A stretch of DNA of 64,000 nucleotides from Zingiber officinale (lineage: Eukaryota > Streptophyta > Magnoliopsida > Zingiberales > Zingiberaceae), in contig NC_055996.1 in the NCBI RefSeq assembly GCF_018446385.1, positions 128,698,532 through 128,762,531 of the forward strand, read 5' to 3'. Below, in pieces: positions 35,523 to 47,385 of this stretch. The notes under the pieces are model-generated. The model did no database searches. It was not told where the DNA came from and saw only the letters and a program-made list of their open reading frames with translations. Every line of letters begins with the position of its first letter. The first letter of the stretch is position 1. Position numbers and translations under genes: made by a program.

Positions 35523-36736
35523 CCTATACCATTCGGCCACATCATGTTTAAGGGCCTAGGAACCCTAGAACCTAACTCAACTATGCTCATGTTATTCCTT
35601 GGAATGTTTGTTATGAAAGTTGTTTAAGGTTCTCATGCTTTTAGGACACTTGAACCCTAGCATCAAGTCCTACAAGTTTCGGCCATGATGAAAGTAGAGA
35701 CCTAGGAATCTTAGAACCCAAACCAAACATGTTCAAAGTATTCCTTATGATATAAGATATGATAAAGGCTTGGGGTTCATATGCTTTCATGTTGCTTACT
35801 AAACTAGGTCACAAATTAGCATGTTTCAGCCATCACATGATATTAGGGTAGAAACCTAATTATGATCTTTTATGTGCCTCACATGCAATGCTTTATGACA
35901 TGATAAGAATATGCTATGTAGCTATACTCATTGATGTGATTAGGACTTATGAGTAACAATGTGCTATATGCCTAAATTCATAATATGCTGTGTGCTCAAA
36001 TTTATGATGTGCTGTGTGCTTAATTATGCTTATGACCATGATATGCTGTGTGCTCAAATTTATGATATGCTGTGTGCTCAAATTTATGATGTGATGTGTG
36101 CTTAATTATGCTTATGATCATGATATGCTGTGTGCTTAAATATGCTTATGATCATGATATGCTGTGTGCTCAAATTCATGATGTGCTGTGTGCTTAATTA
36201 TGCATGTGATCATGATATGCTGTGTGCCCAAATTCATGATATGCTATGTGCTCAATTTCACATGCTTTAAGTATGCTTAAGAGTTGCCTCCCTACAAGTG
36301 GGATCAAGAGCACTCTTCATGATATGAATATGGCATGAAAGTTATGTTAAGAATTTTATTATTATGACATGCTACTTTACTTTTAAGGCTTGTACCAAGG
36401 GTGGACTCCATAAGCGCCCCGGGGTCGATGGACTAAGAAACGGGTCTCGTTAGGGATGAGCTCCTAAGTGCCCCTAGGTCGATGGACTAAGAAACGGGCC
36501 TAGTATGTATGCCTTGTAGGGCTCAAGACTTGCTACCTTGGACCTACATAGGACGCGCACATTTATGTATGTGGTATAAGTCGGGGCCCTAATCATGTTG
36601 AGATTATGTTTAAGTATGTATGTTATAAGTTTTAAAAGACATGTTGCATATGTTTTCATGATGCATGTTTAAGAGTTCACCTTGCATATACCTTAGGTGA
36701 TGCCATGATACCTTATGTTTATGACATGATGATGCC
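35523..36736 (+). mobile_element. gypsy-LTR-like DNA, left part of the sequence split by Cop-1
   Basis: Non-coding sequence that continues on the far side of Cop-1 at 46497. It includes a tandem array at about 35965-36250 built on (TATGCTGTGTGCT)(C/T)AAATTTATGAT units. The join GATGCC just before 36737 reappears just after 46496. Confidence 0.55.
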
Positions 36737-39105
36737 TGTTGGTTGCTACTCGGAAAACCTATAGGTTCCACTGTACAAAAATTTTGTACAAAGGTCTGAA
36801 CCTTTTCCTAGCTACCATGTGTTCTTTTAAATTAAATTTTGGATCGCCTGCGGAACTTAACACGTTTGATCCAAAACTTAATCTATTTGTTCTTTTAGGT
36901 TTTGACTTGGATCTCCTGCGGAACTTAACACGTTCGACCCAAGTCTCCTTAAGTTATTAATTCCATTAAATATTAATTTCCATAAAAGGTTCCCAGTACT
37001 GACGTGGCGAGGCACATGGCCTTCTTGGATATGGGAGCAACCACCACCGACTAGACAAAACCTTTAATAGAAAGCTAATATTTAATTTCCTAAAATAACT
37101 TTAGGTTAACCAAAGAGAACAATCAAATCACAAGGAAAAGAAAAACAAAAGAACACAACTTCGAAAAAACATATTCGAAATTCTAGAACGTAAGCCTCTT
37201 GTATTTGGTATTATTTCCATAAATAACTAGCATGATGCGGAAATAGAAATTACTAGTTATACCTTGTAGAAAAACCTCTTGATCTTCTACCGTATTCCTC
37301 TTCTAACCTCGGACGTTGTGTGGGCAACGATCAACCGAGATGAGAAACCACCAACCACCTTCTTCTCCTCCAAGCAAGGTTCGGCCACAAAAGAAAAGCT
37401 TCACCAAGGAGAAAAACCAAAATACTAACCAAGCTCCAAGAGATACTAGCTTTCTCTCCTTCTTCTTCTTCTTCTCCAAGTAGTATCCGGCCACCACAAG
37501 AGCTCCAAGGAAAGGAGAGGTTCGGCCACCACAAGAGGAAGAGAGGGAGAGGATGGCCACACCAAGGAACAAGAGAGGGAGAGGAATAATAGATGTTGTG
37601 TCTCTTGAAGGCACCTCACCCCTTCTTTTATATTCCTTGGCCTAGGCAAATTAGGAAATTTAATTACAATAAAGTTTCCTTAATTTTCCTTGACATGAAT
37701 TAATTGAGAAAAATAAAACAAAATTTCCCAATTAACTTGGATGGCCACATCATTAGAAAACAAAGAGGACAAGTTTTAATCAACAATTAAAACTTCCTAA
37801 TTTGTTTCCGGAAATTTAAAAAATAAAATTTCTCTTTAAAATCTCTTCATGGTTGATAAAGGAAATTTCTATAATTTTAATTTTATCAACATGTGAATAA
37901 TTTTAAAGAAAAATAAAACATCTCTCCAATCTACAATTAAGAAAATAGATCTAATCTCTTTCTTTAATCTTTTGTAGATCTTTTACAAGAGATATATTTT
38001 AATTTTAATTCTCTTTACAATATATCTTCCACATAATAATAAAAATTAAAATTAAATTTCTTTTAATTTTATTTGGCCGGCCCTACTAGCTTGGGTTCAA
38101 GCTAGGGCCGGCCACCCAATTTTATACCTAGGCCGGCCCTAGCTTGATCCCAAGCTAGCTTGGCCTATTGGGTGGGTATAGGTGGGTATAGAACTCTATA
38201 AATAAGAGGCTACGATAGGGACCGAGAGGAGGAATTGGTTTTGGTCTCCCGATAAAATTAAGCATCCCGTGTTCACCCCGAACACACAACTTAATTTTAT
38301 CAATGATAATTCATTCCACTAGAGAACTATCATTGAACTACCGCACCAATCCCAAATTACATTTTTGGGCTCCTTCTTATTATGAGTGTGTTAGTCTCCC
38401 TGTGTTTAAGATATCGAATGTCCACTAATTAAGTGAGTTACTGACAACTCATTTAATTAATGTCTAAGTCCAAGAGTAGTACCACTCAACTTTATCGTCA
38501 TGTCGGACTAAGTCCACCTGCAGGGTTTAACATGACAATCCTTATGAGCTCCTCTTGGGGACATTATCAACCTAGTATCTCTAGGACACAGTTTCCTTCT
38601 ATAATCAACAACACACACTATAAGTGATATCATTTCCCAATTTATCGGGCTTATTGATTCATCGAACTAAATCTCACCCATTGATAAATTAAAGAAATAA
38701 ATATCAAATATATGTGCTTGTTATTATATTAGGATTAAGAGCACACACTTCCATAATAACCGAGGTCTTTGTTCCTTTATAAAGTCAGTATAAAAGAAAC
38801 GACCTCAAATGGTCCTACTCAATACACTCTGAGTGTACTAGTGTAATTATATAGTCAAGATAAACTAATACCTAATTACACTACGACCTTCTAATGGTTT
38901 GTTCCTTTCCATTCGGTCGTGAGCTACTGTTTATAATTTATAAGGTACTGATAACATCATCTTCTGTATGTGACACCACATACTATGTTATCTACAATAT
39001 AAATTAAATGAACAACTACAAACAAATGTAGATAATTAGACCAAATGTGATTCTTTATTCATAATGAATGTTTACAAAGCTTAGGCTTTCAGATACACTC
39101 CAACA
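36737..39105 (-). repeat. Cop-1 LTR (3' LTR by element orientation), 2369 bp
   Basis: Matches 44088-46496 throughout but is 40 bases shorter. It lacks single bases in many A/T homopolymers, halves GGCCGGCC to GGCC at two places (about 37553, 37742), and reads CATTCGG at 38911 where the partner reads CATTCTGG. Confidence 0.92.
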
Positions 39106-39119
39106 ATCTCCCACTTATA
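39106..39119 (-). other. Cop-1 polypurine tract
   Basis: On the - strand TATAAGTGGGAGAT directly precedes the 3' LTR. This is the expected primer for plus-strand DNA synthesis. Confidence 0.8.
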
Positions 39120-39129
39120 CTAATGACTA

Positions 39130-40990
39130 AGCCGCCATATCTTCTACCATACATTTGATTCCCATTCCTCCACATGCCGATCGAAAGCTTTCACGGAAGG
39201 GCCTTAGTGAAAGGATCGCAGGTTATCCACTGATGCAATCTTAGCGATGACAACTTCTCCTCGCCTCATGATATCTCGTATCGGTGGTACTTGCGCTCTA
39301 TATGTTTACTTGCCTTATGAGATCGTGGTTCCTTCGAGTTTGCAATGGACCACTATTATCACAATAAATTGTGATGATTTTGGGCAAACCAGAATCACAT
39401 CTAAATCCATTAGAAAGTTCCCGAGCCATACGGCTTCTTTAGCCGAGGCTGCTACATACTCACTTCCATGGTTGAGTCCGAAATGCATTGCTAACACTCC
39501 TCCATGAAATGGCTCCACCTCCTAAAGTAAACACATAGCCTAATGTAGACTTCATGTTATCCCTATTTGATTGGAAATCAAAATCCATATAACCTAGGGA
39601 GCAGATCATCCGCTTGGTAAACTAGCATATAATCTCTAGTCCTTCTCGTGTACTTTAATATATGCTTTCGCATCCAATGTCCTTGTCCAGGTTACTCGAT
39701 ATCTGATGACCATGCCCACAGGAAAACAGATATCGGGTCTCGTACATAGATTGCATACATTAGGCTTCCTACAAGCATAAGGAACTGCTTTCATGTCCTC
39801 TATCTCTTTGATGTCTTTGGAGACATCTCTTTAGATAAAGCTACTCCATGTCTAAAAGGTAAGAAACCTTTCTTGAAATCCTGCATGCTAAAATGAGCAA
39901 GGATTGTATCTATATATGAAGCTTGGGATAGACACAACATTCTTTTCTTACGATCCCTTATAACTTTGATCCCAAGAATGTGTGCACATTCTCCTAAGTC
40001 CTTCATATCAAATTGTTTGGACAACCATACCCTTACGCGATAATACCTTGACATTGTTGCCAATTAACAAAATATCATCTACGATAGTACAAGAAATACC
40101 ACCACGTTTCATTACACTTCTTATATACACAAGACTCATCCGGACTTTGAATAAATCCATATGATCGGATTACTTCATTAAACCGGATGTTCCAAGACCT
40201 TGAAGCTTGCTTCATCCATAAATGGACCGATTGAGCTTGCACACTAGATGCTCTTTGCCTTTTCAATGAACCTTCGGTTGCTTCATATGGATGTTCTCTT
40301 CAAGACTTCCATTAAGGAAAGTCGTCTTGACATCCATTTGCCAAATCTCATAATCCATATGAGCGAATGGATAAGAGTATCCGGATAGACTTAAGCATAG
40401 CTACTGGTAAAAGGTCTCTCATAATCGATTCTCTTTTGAGTGTACCCTTTGCAACAAGCCTAGCTTTCAAGGTTTCTACCTTCCCGTCTCCTCTTTTCCT
40501 TTTGTAGATCCACTTGCATCCAATGCTTTTACACCATCGGTGGTTCTACAAGCTCCTGCACCTTATTAGAGTACATAGACTCTATTTCTAATTCATCGCC
40601 TTTTGCCAAGATGTCTGATCAGATCTTGGAGTGCTTCATATACGATCGGGATCGGGTTCATGTTTACCCGGATCAAGTCCAAGACTCTCCCAAAACATGA
40701 ATCTCTCAGTCGCCTCACAACCCTCCCACTACGACGAGGCATCGTCTCAGTTGTGTATCATGTGTGACACGTGTTGCGCTCTTGTGGTACTTCATCTTGT
40801 CTTGTTGGTACTGAAGTAGACGTGTCCTCTAAGTTCTTCTAAAACAATTTTACTACTGGGCTTGTGATCCATTATATAGTCTTCTTCTAAAAGCGGGCAT
40901 TGGTGCTAACAATGACCTTCCGGTCTTTAGGACTATAAAATAAACCTCCTTTCGTTCCTTTGGGATATCCCACAAACACGCAAACTTCTG
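39130..40990 (-). pseudogene. Cop-1 reverse transcriptase and RNase H, frameshifted
   Basis: Pieces in different - strand frames align with Cop-2. They include RNase H around 39315-39518 (EYVAASAKEAVWLGNFLMD), RT around 39800-40063 (VWLSKQFDMKDLGECAHILG) and around 40075-40266 (KQASRSWNIRFNEVI). The base lost in CTACGATAG at about 40079-40087 puts a frameshift in the codons of the YVDD catalytic box. Most differences from Cop-2 are one- to three-base losses at CTG, CAG or CCGG sites. Confidence 0.85.
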
Positions 40991-41082
40991 TACGAGATTC
41001 TAACTTATCAAGATCTGGTTTCAAAGACATGTGCTGGACTACCCCAAATCCGAATATGTCTTAGACTGGGCTTTCACCCATT

Positions 41083-42113
41083 CTACAATTCTGTGGGAGT
41101 AGAAGAAACTGATTTAGAAGGTACTAAGTTCAGAATGTATACTGCTGTTTCCAGAGCATATCCCCAAAACGAATTTGGTAATTCCGAATAACTCATCATC
41201 GATCTAACCATTTCCATAAGAGTCCTATTCCTTCGTTCTGCCACTCCATTCTGTTGGGGTGTACCAGGTGCAGATAGTTGGGATTGAATCCCGGACTCTG
41301 ATAAGTAATTCCTAAACTCTCCTAAGAGATATTCGCCACCACGATCAAATCGTAGTGTCTTGATACTTTTACCTAGTCGTTTTTCCACATCAGCCTTGTA
41401 TTCTTTGAACTTATCAAAGCACTCGGACTTGCGGCGCATTAGGTAAATATATCCATATCTTGAATAATCATCTATAAAAGAGACAAAATATTCAAAACCT
41501 CCTCTTGCCTGGACAGACATAGGACCACACAAATCAGAGTGAACCAATTCTAACACTTCTTTGGCTCTATACCCCTTGGCCTTGAACGGCCTCTTGGTCA
41601 TTTTACCTTCTAAGCAAGATTCACAAGTTTGAAAATTTTCCAACTCTAATGAACTTAAAAGTCCATCGGCTATAAGCCTCTGAATCCTACTTAAGTTAAT
41701 ATGACCAAGCCTTAGATGCCAAAGATATGCTTGGTTCATTTCTGAAGGTTCTTTTCTCTTATTAGAATTAGAAGATGAATTATAAATTTCCATGTTTTGC
41801 TTTGTGGAAGAATTTGGATTTAAAATATACAATTGCCAACTAATGCACCAGAACAGATAATCACTTTATTTCTTTTAATAACTACATCGTTATTAAAAGA
41901 AACCGAATATCCATCTAAATACAGTTTAGAAACTGAAATTAAATTCTTTCTAAAAGCTGGTACATAAAGACAATTTCTTAAAACCAAATTTCTATTCCTA
42001 TCAAAAGATAAGTAGACGTCTCCCACTGCAACAGCCGTCACCTTAGTAGCATTGCCCATGTAGACAGTTATCTCTCCTTCATATGGTCGTCGGGTTTCCT
42101 GAAACCCCTGCAA
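41083..42113 (-). pseudogene. Cop-1 protease tail, GAG-pre-integrase and integrase core (open)
   Basis: The long - strand ORF 41083-41832 carries the HHCC zinc-binding region (WHLRLGHINLSRIQ, CESCLEGK) and the rve core with the D-D-E residues in HSDLCGP, RFDRGGEY and VAERRNRT, all spaced normally. An overlapping ORF, 41820-42113, holds the end of the aspartic protease region. Unlike the flanking RT and gag, this 1 kb shows no indel damage. It is part of a dead element. Confidence 0.85.
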
Positions 42114-42229
42114 AGAATTGCAGACATGATCAATGGCTCCCGTATCTACACATCAAGTTCTGGTAGATAACACCGCTAAACATGTTTCAACAACTAGAGC
42201 ATGAGATATACCTTTGTTGTTTTGGTTCC

Positions 42230-42990
42230 TATGAGGACAATCCGCCTTCCAATGTCCTACTGCTTGCATGTGAAGCTGCTTCTTCACTCCAACTTTAAAT
42301 CTCGTACTATGAGATTTATTCACTTTCTTGAGCTAGCTTGTTTCTTCTTCTTCTTCCTCTCGGTTTAGAAGTAGAACCATTTTCAACAGAAGTGAATTTG
42401 AGAATTGTGACGAAATAATCCTTCTGCTGTCAGTAGTTCCCCTAATGAATAAATCCTTTTATTCATATTATAGTTCAAAGTGAATTGCTCAAAACTTCTA
42501 GGTAGCGTTTGGAGAATCATATCGATCCGGGTTTCCCATCAATTTCTCCTCCAAGGATCTCTATGTTCGGATAAGCCATCATCTTTAGGATATGATCCTT
42601 ACAGAGTACCCTCTTGCATGGTGGCGTCATTATCTTTCTCGTGGCTTCTTGCCTAGAAGCCCTATCCGATGACCAAAGAGTTCCTTGAGATTGTTCATAA
42701 TATCATAAGTCGTTGGTAAATCTTTATGTCGATGTTGCAATACATTTGACATTGAAGCCAAAATGTAACACCGCGCCATCTCATCCGCCTTTACCCATCT
42801 CTTATGATATTCAATCTCCTCTTGGGTAGATTCACCAATGGGTGCATCAGGCAAGGTTCAGTCAGTATAAATTTATAGCTTTCAGCAGTTAAATAATATC
42901 CGTGTTTCTTTTCCAATCTATGTAATTTGGTCCAATAAGTCTATTTTGTTGAAGTATGATAGACGGTTGAAAGTCATCCTAAGAATCACA
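42230..42990 (-). pseudogene. Cop-1 gag remnant
   Basis: The frame at 42630-42854 carries a copia gag segment (EEIEYHKRWVKADEMARC, YILASMSNVLQHRHKDLP). Downstream, about 42190-42250, a zinc-knuckle tail (GHWKADCPHRN) remains. Frames change several times between them. The probable start lies near 42985. Confidence 0.75.
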
Positions 42991-44073
42991 AATAACTTTT
43001 GGTCGAACTCTAAATTTAGAATAATATTGATTCCTCAAACAATACTATTTTAAATTAACCAACACCTCATAACACCGTGAATTTTGTATGCCACGTTAGT
43101 GTGGACGATACAATTTCAACATTTGTAAAAGGAGGGTTTTAACCCATTAATTTTATTATCTTGTCAACCTAACTTTTGACAAATAAAATTAATAGTTGGT
43201 ATTATTTGGTCACACAAATAATAGCAGTGACTCCGTTTGGGAGGATACTATTAGATGTGTCTAAGTGTACACCATTACTTGACACTAAGTCCATTAATAA
43301 GATTATGCCCCTTCCGTTGGGGAAGATCACACGCCTAATTAACTTCCTATAGTCATCCAAAATGGAAGTCTGTTTAGTGATCCGCAAACAAGCTCATCCG
43401 TTATGGAGGAAGGCACTCGAGCCAACGCAAGCTTGTTTGCATCACTTACAAACCAAGAATGGAGACCATGGGATTTACTTAAAAATCCCTCCCCACTTAG
43501 TTATTTATAAATGAGGAATTTTAACTATGCTAGCCTACTAAACTTGTAAACTAACATACACACACAGCACAATATAAAAGCAATAAATAGAAAATCTAAT
43601 TTTCAACTATTATGGCTTTTATCTTTAATTGTCTTCCGTGTGTTGTCATCCGAAGCTGCTGCCATATTTGGCCACCGCCACCGGGTCTAACTGTCGCATC
43701 CATCTTGCTCCTAGTTCCGCTGCGCCTCTGGTCCTTAGAAGGTTCCACGCTTTGCAAGATTCGATCCGCGACATAAATAGAATTTTACATTTTTGATCCT
43801 ATATTCCATAAAAGGAATGTACATGTATCTAGATCAAAAATAAAATCCTAATAAAACTAAATACAGCTCCTGCTGTATTTTAATACAATCATGCACACAC
43901 ACATAAATGCCCTTGACATGTCCAAGGGTCCAATCACACACATAATAACTAAAAGCCATAATAGTTGGATCCTGCATCCACAAAGTTAGCACATCCTACT
44001 ATTAACCTGCCTAAATTATGTATGACATGTGCATAATTAAACTAAATACCAAATACACAGAGGCAAAACCCTA
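42991..44073 (-). other. Cop-1 untranslated leader
   Basis: About 1.1 kb between the primer site and gag. No ORF is conserved. It contains C/T-rich and G-rich patches and a short ORF (43202-43387) with no recognised content. Confidence 0.5.
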
Positions 44074-44085
44074 GCTCTGATACCA
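44074..44085 (-). other. Cop-1 primer-binding site
   Basis: TGGTATCAGAGC on the - strand, complementary to the 3' end of initiator Met-tRNA, two bases from the 5' LTR. Confidence 0.93.
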
Positions 44086-44087
44086 AT

Positions 44088-46496
44088 TGTTGGTTGCTAC
44101 TCGGAAAACCTATAGGTTCCACTGTACAAAAATTTTGTACAAAGGTCTGAACCTTTTCCTAGCTACCATGTGTTCTTTTAAATTAAATTTTGGATCGCCT
44201 GCGGAACTTAACACGTTTGATCCAAAACTTAATCTATTTGTTCTTTTAGGTTTTGACTTGGATCTCCTGCGGAACTTAACACGTTCGACCCAAGTCTCCT
44301 TAAGTTATTAATTTCATTAAATATTAATTTCCATAAAAGGTTCCCAGTACTGACGTGGCGAGGCACATGGCCTTCTTGGATATGGGAGCAACCACCACCG
44401 ACTAGACAAAACCTTTAATAGAAAGCTAATATTTAATTTCCTAAAATAACTTTAGGTTAACCAAAGAGAACAATCAAATCACAAGGAAAAGAAAAAACAA
44501 AAGAACACAACTTCGAAAAAACATATTCGAAATTCTAGAACGTAAGCCTCTTGTATTTGGTATTATTTCCATAAATAACTAGCATGATGCGGAAATAGAA
44601 ATTACTAGTTATACCTTGTAGAAAAACCTCTTGATCTTCTACCGTATTCCTCTTCTAACCTCGGACGTTGTGTGGGCAACGATCAACCGAGATGAGAAAC
44701 CACCAACCACCTTCTTCTCCTCCAAGCAAGGTTCGGCCACAAAAGAAAAGCTTCACCAAGGAGAAAAACCAAAATACTAACCAAGCTCCAAGAGATACTA
44801 ACTTTCTCTCCTCCTTCTTCTTCTTCTCCAAGTAGTATCCGGCCACCACAAGAGCTCCAAGGAAGGGAGAGAGGTTCGGCCACCACAAGAGGAAGAGAGG
44901 GAGAGGATGGCCGGCCACACCAAGGAACAAGAGAGGGAGAGGAATAATAGATGTTGTGTCTCTTGAAGGCACCCTCACCCCTTCTTTTATATTCCTTGGC
45001 CTAGGCAAATTAGGAAATTTAATTACAATAAAATTTTCTTAATTTTCCTTGACATGAATTAATTGAGAAAAATAAAATAAAATTTCCCAATTAACTTGAG
45101 ATGGCCGGCCACATCATTAGAAAACAAAAGAGGACAAGTTTTAATCAACAATTAAAACTTCCTAATTTGTTTCCGGAAATTTTAAAAAATAAAATTTCTC
45201 TTTAAAATCTCTTCATGGTTGATAAAAGGAAATTTCTATAATTTTAATTTTATCAACATGTGAATAATTTTTAAAGAAAAAATAAAACATCTCTCCAATC
45301 TACAAATAAGGAAAGAGATATAATCTCTTTCTTTAATCTTTTGTAGATCTTTTACAAGAGAGATATTTTAATTTTAATTCTCTTTAAAATATATCTTCCA
45401 CATAATAATAAAAATTAAAATTAAATTTCTTTTTAATTTTATTTGACCGGCCCTACTAGCTTGGGTTCAAGCTAGGGCCGACCACCCAATTTTATACCTA
45501 GGCCGGCCCTAGCTTGTTCCCAAGCTAGTTTGGCCGGCCCCCATTGGATGGGTATAGAAGGTGGGTATAGGTGGGTATAGAACTCTATAAATAAGAGGCT
45601 ACGATAGGGACCGAGAGGAGGAATTGGTTTTGGTCTCCCGATAAAATTAAGCATCCCGTGTTCGCCCCGAACACACAACTTAATTTTATCAATGATAATT
45701 CATTCCACTAGAGAACTATCATTGAACTACCGTACCAATCCCAAATTATATTTTTGGGCTCCTTCTTATTATGAGTGTGTTAGTCTCCCTGTGTTTAAGA
45801 TATCGAATGTCCACTAATTAAGTGAGTTACTGACAACTCATTTAATTAATGTCTAAGTCCAAGAGTAGTACCACTCAACCTTATCGTCATGTCGGACTAA
45901 GTCCACCTGCAGGGTTTAACATGACAATCCTTATGAGCTCCTCTTGGGGACATTATCAACCTAGTATCTCTAGGACACAGTTTCCTTCTATAATCAACAA
46001 CACACACTATAAGTGATATCATTTCCCAATTTATCGGGCTTATTGATTCATCGAACTAAATCTCACCCATTGATAAATTAAAGAAATAAATATCAAATAT
46101 ATGTGCTTGTTATTATATTAGGATTAAGAGCACACACTTCCATAATAACCGAGGTTTTTGTTCCTTTATAAAGTCAGTATAAAAGAAACGACCTCAAATG
46201 GTCCTACTCAATACACTCTGAGTGTACTAGTGTAATTATATAGTCAAGATAAACTAATACCTAATTACACTACGACCTTCTAATGGTTTGTTCCTTTCCA
46301 TTCTGGTCGTGAGCTACTGTTTATAATTTATAAGGTACTGATAACATCATCTTCTGTATGTGACACCACATACTATGTTATCTACAATATAAATTAAATG
46401 AACAACTACAAACAAATGTGGATAATTAGACCAAATGTGATTCTTTATTCATAATGAATGTTTACAAAGCTTAGGCTTTCAGTATACACTCCAACA
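44088..46496 (-). repeat. Cop-1 LTR (5' LTR by element orientation), 2409 bp
   Basis: Begins TGTTGGTTGCTACTCGG and ends TATACACTCCAACA on the + strand. In the sense direction a TATTTATAG box lies about 0.9 kb into the LTR. The short ORF 45472-45678 repeats that in the other LTR copies and is not a gene. Confidence 0.92.
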
Positions 46497-47075
46497 GATG
46501 CCATGATATTTATGATGATGCTTATGACATGTATGATGTTTATGTTGTGTGATACCATGATATCTTATGTTTATGTTGTGATCATGCCATGATATGCTAC
46601 AGGATATGATGAAATTAACTCCATATGATATGACTTGTGTTCTTAATATGCTATACGGTTTTTGTGAGTAAGAAAGGAACTTACTGAGCCATGAGTGCTC
46701 ACAGCTTACTTTCTTGTACTACAGATAAGGGCAAGGGATGGATGAACTAGGGGAGCAGCAGGAGGGGCTAGAAGGATGTGTGTGGCAGTGATTTGGCTAA
46801 CGAAAAAGAAAAGACCTGCTTTCATAAAAATAAGAATTATGCCTAGCTTTATGTCACTACTTCATATCTCCATGACATTTTATTATGTGTTTGAGCATCA
46901 TGTCTCAAAAATATGTTAAGTATGCTGTGTGGTTTATATGTTAGATGATTTGTCATGGTGATTTAAAAGCTAAAGAAAAGTTTTAAAATTTTACGAATAA
47001 GACTTCCGCTGTAATTAGTAAGTAAGTATGGTAAAGTAACCCCCGTGGCCTTAGCAGGAGGGGCAGGGCGTTACA
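46497..47075 (+). mobile_element. right part of the gypsy-LTR-like DNA split by Cop-1
   Basis: Resumes with GATGCCATGATAT after Cop-1 and ends AGGGCGTTACA, a common end of plant gypsy LTRs. It contains ACTGAGCCATGAGTGCTCAC and a TACAGATAAGGGCAAGG block typical of such LTRs. Its partner LTR and coding region are not in the window. Confidence 0.5.
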
Positions 47076-47338
47076 ATTCCCACCCTGGTCTTAGGTCACT
47101 GACAATAGTGTTGGTTGGTCTCTTGTGTGTAGGAAGCCTTGGAAGCTCCAGATCTCGGTTTTCTTCATCAAAGCTTTCTTTTCGTCTTTGGATCTTCGCA
47201 CGAGGAGGGCATTCTGTGACTTCATTCTCTTAGATCCACTTTGGGTTTCTCGGATCGGCATCCTACAGGTATTATTCTTCATCAATAGTGGGTTTTCCTC
47301 CCAGCTTTTTGTTTTGCCAGGCTTCTCAGACAGGATCA
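47076..47338 (+). mobile_element. Gyp-1 5' LTR end (left boundary unclear)
   Basis: The segment ends CAGACAGGATCA just before the primer site, like the LTR end of Gyp-2. I cannot find its TG start; the LTR may be truncated at or near 47076. Confidence 0.5.
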
Positions 47339-47342
47339 AATT

Positions 47343-47359
47343 TGGCGCCGTCTGTGGGA
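47343..47359 (+). other. Gyp-1 primer-binding site
   Basis: TGGCGCCGTCTGTGGGA, identical to the Gyp-2 site. TGGCGCC starts are used by many plant Ty3-gypsy elements. Confidence 0.75.
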
Positions 47360-47385
47360 ACTTAGCCTGAATCTGAGACTGCAAG

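Larger units (their letters stand above)
36737..46496 (-). mobile_element. Cop-1: full-length Ty1-copia retrotransposon, decayed
   Basis: Two direct LTRs (36737-39105 and 44088-46496) both run TGTTGG...CCAACA. Read on the - strand, the primer-binding site TGGTATCAGAGC lies two bases inside the right-hand (5') LTR. A polypurine tract AAGTGGGAGA lies one base inside the left-hand (3') LTR. The direct repeat GATGCC flanks the element (36731-36736, 46497-46502); copia elements usually make 5 bp, so one base may be chance. Coding order on the - strand is gag, protease, integrase, RT, RNase H, which defines copia. Many small indels break gag and RT, while the integrase is open. The element cannot move by itself. 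Confidence 0.92.

Noticed and set aside
37303-37614. Hydrophobic ORFs in the Cop-1 LTRs resembling membrane proteins
   Set aside because: Antisense reading of purine-rich LTR sequence; not conserved in Cop-2.
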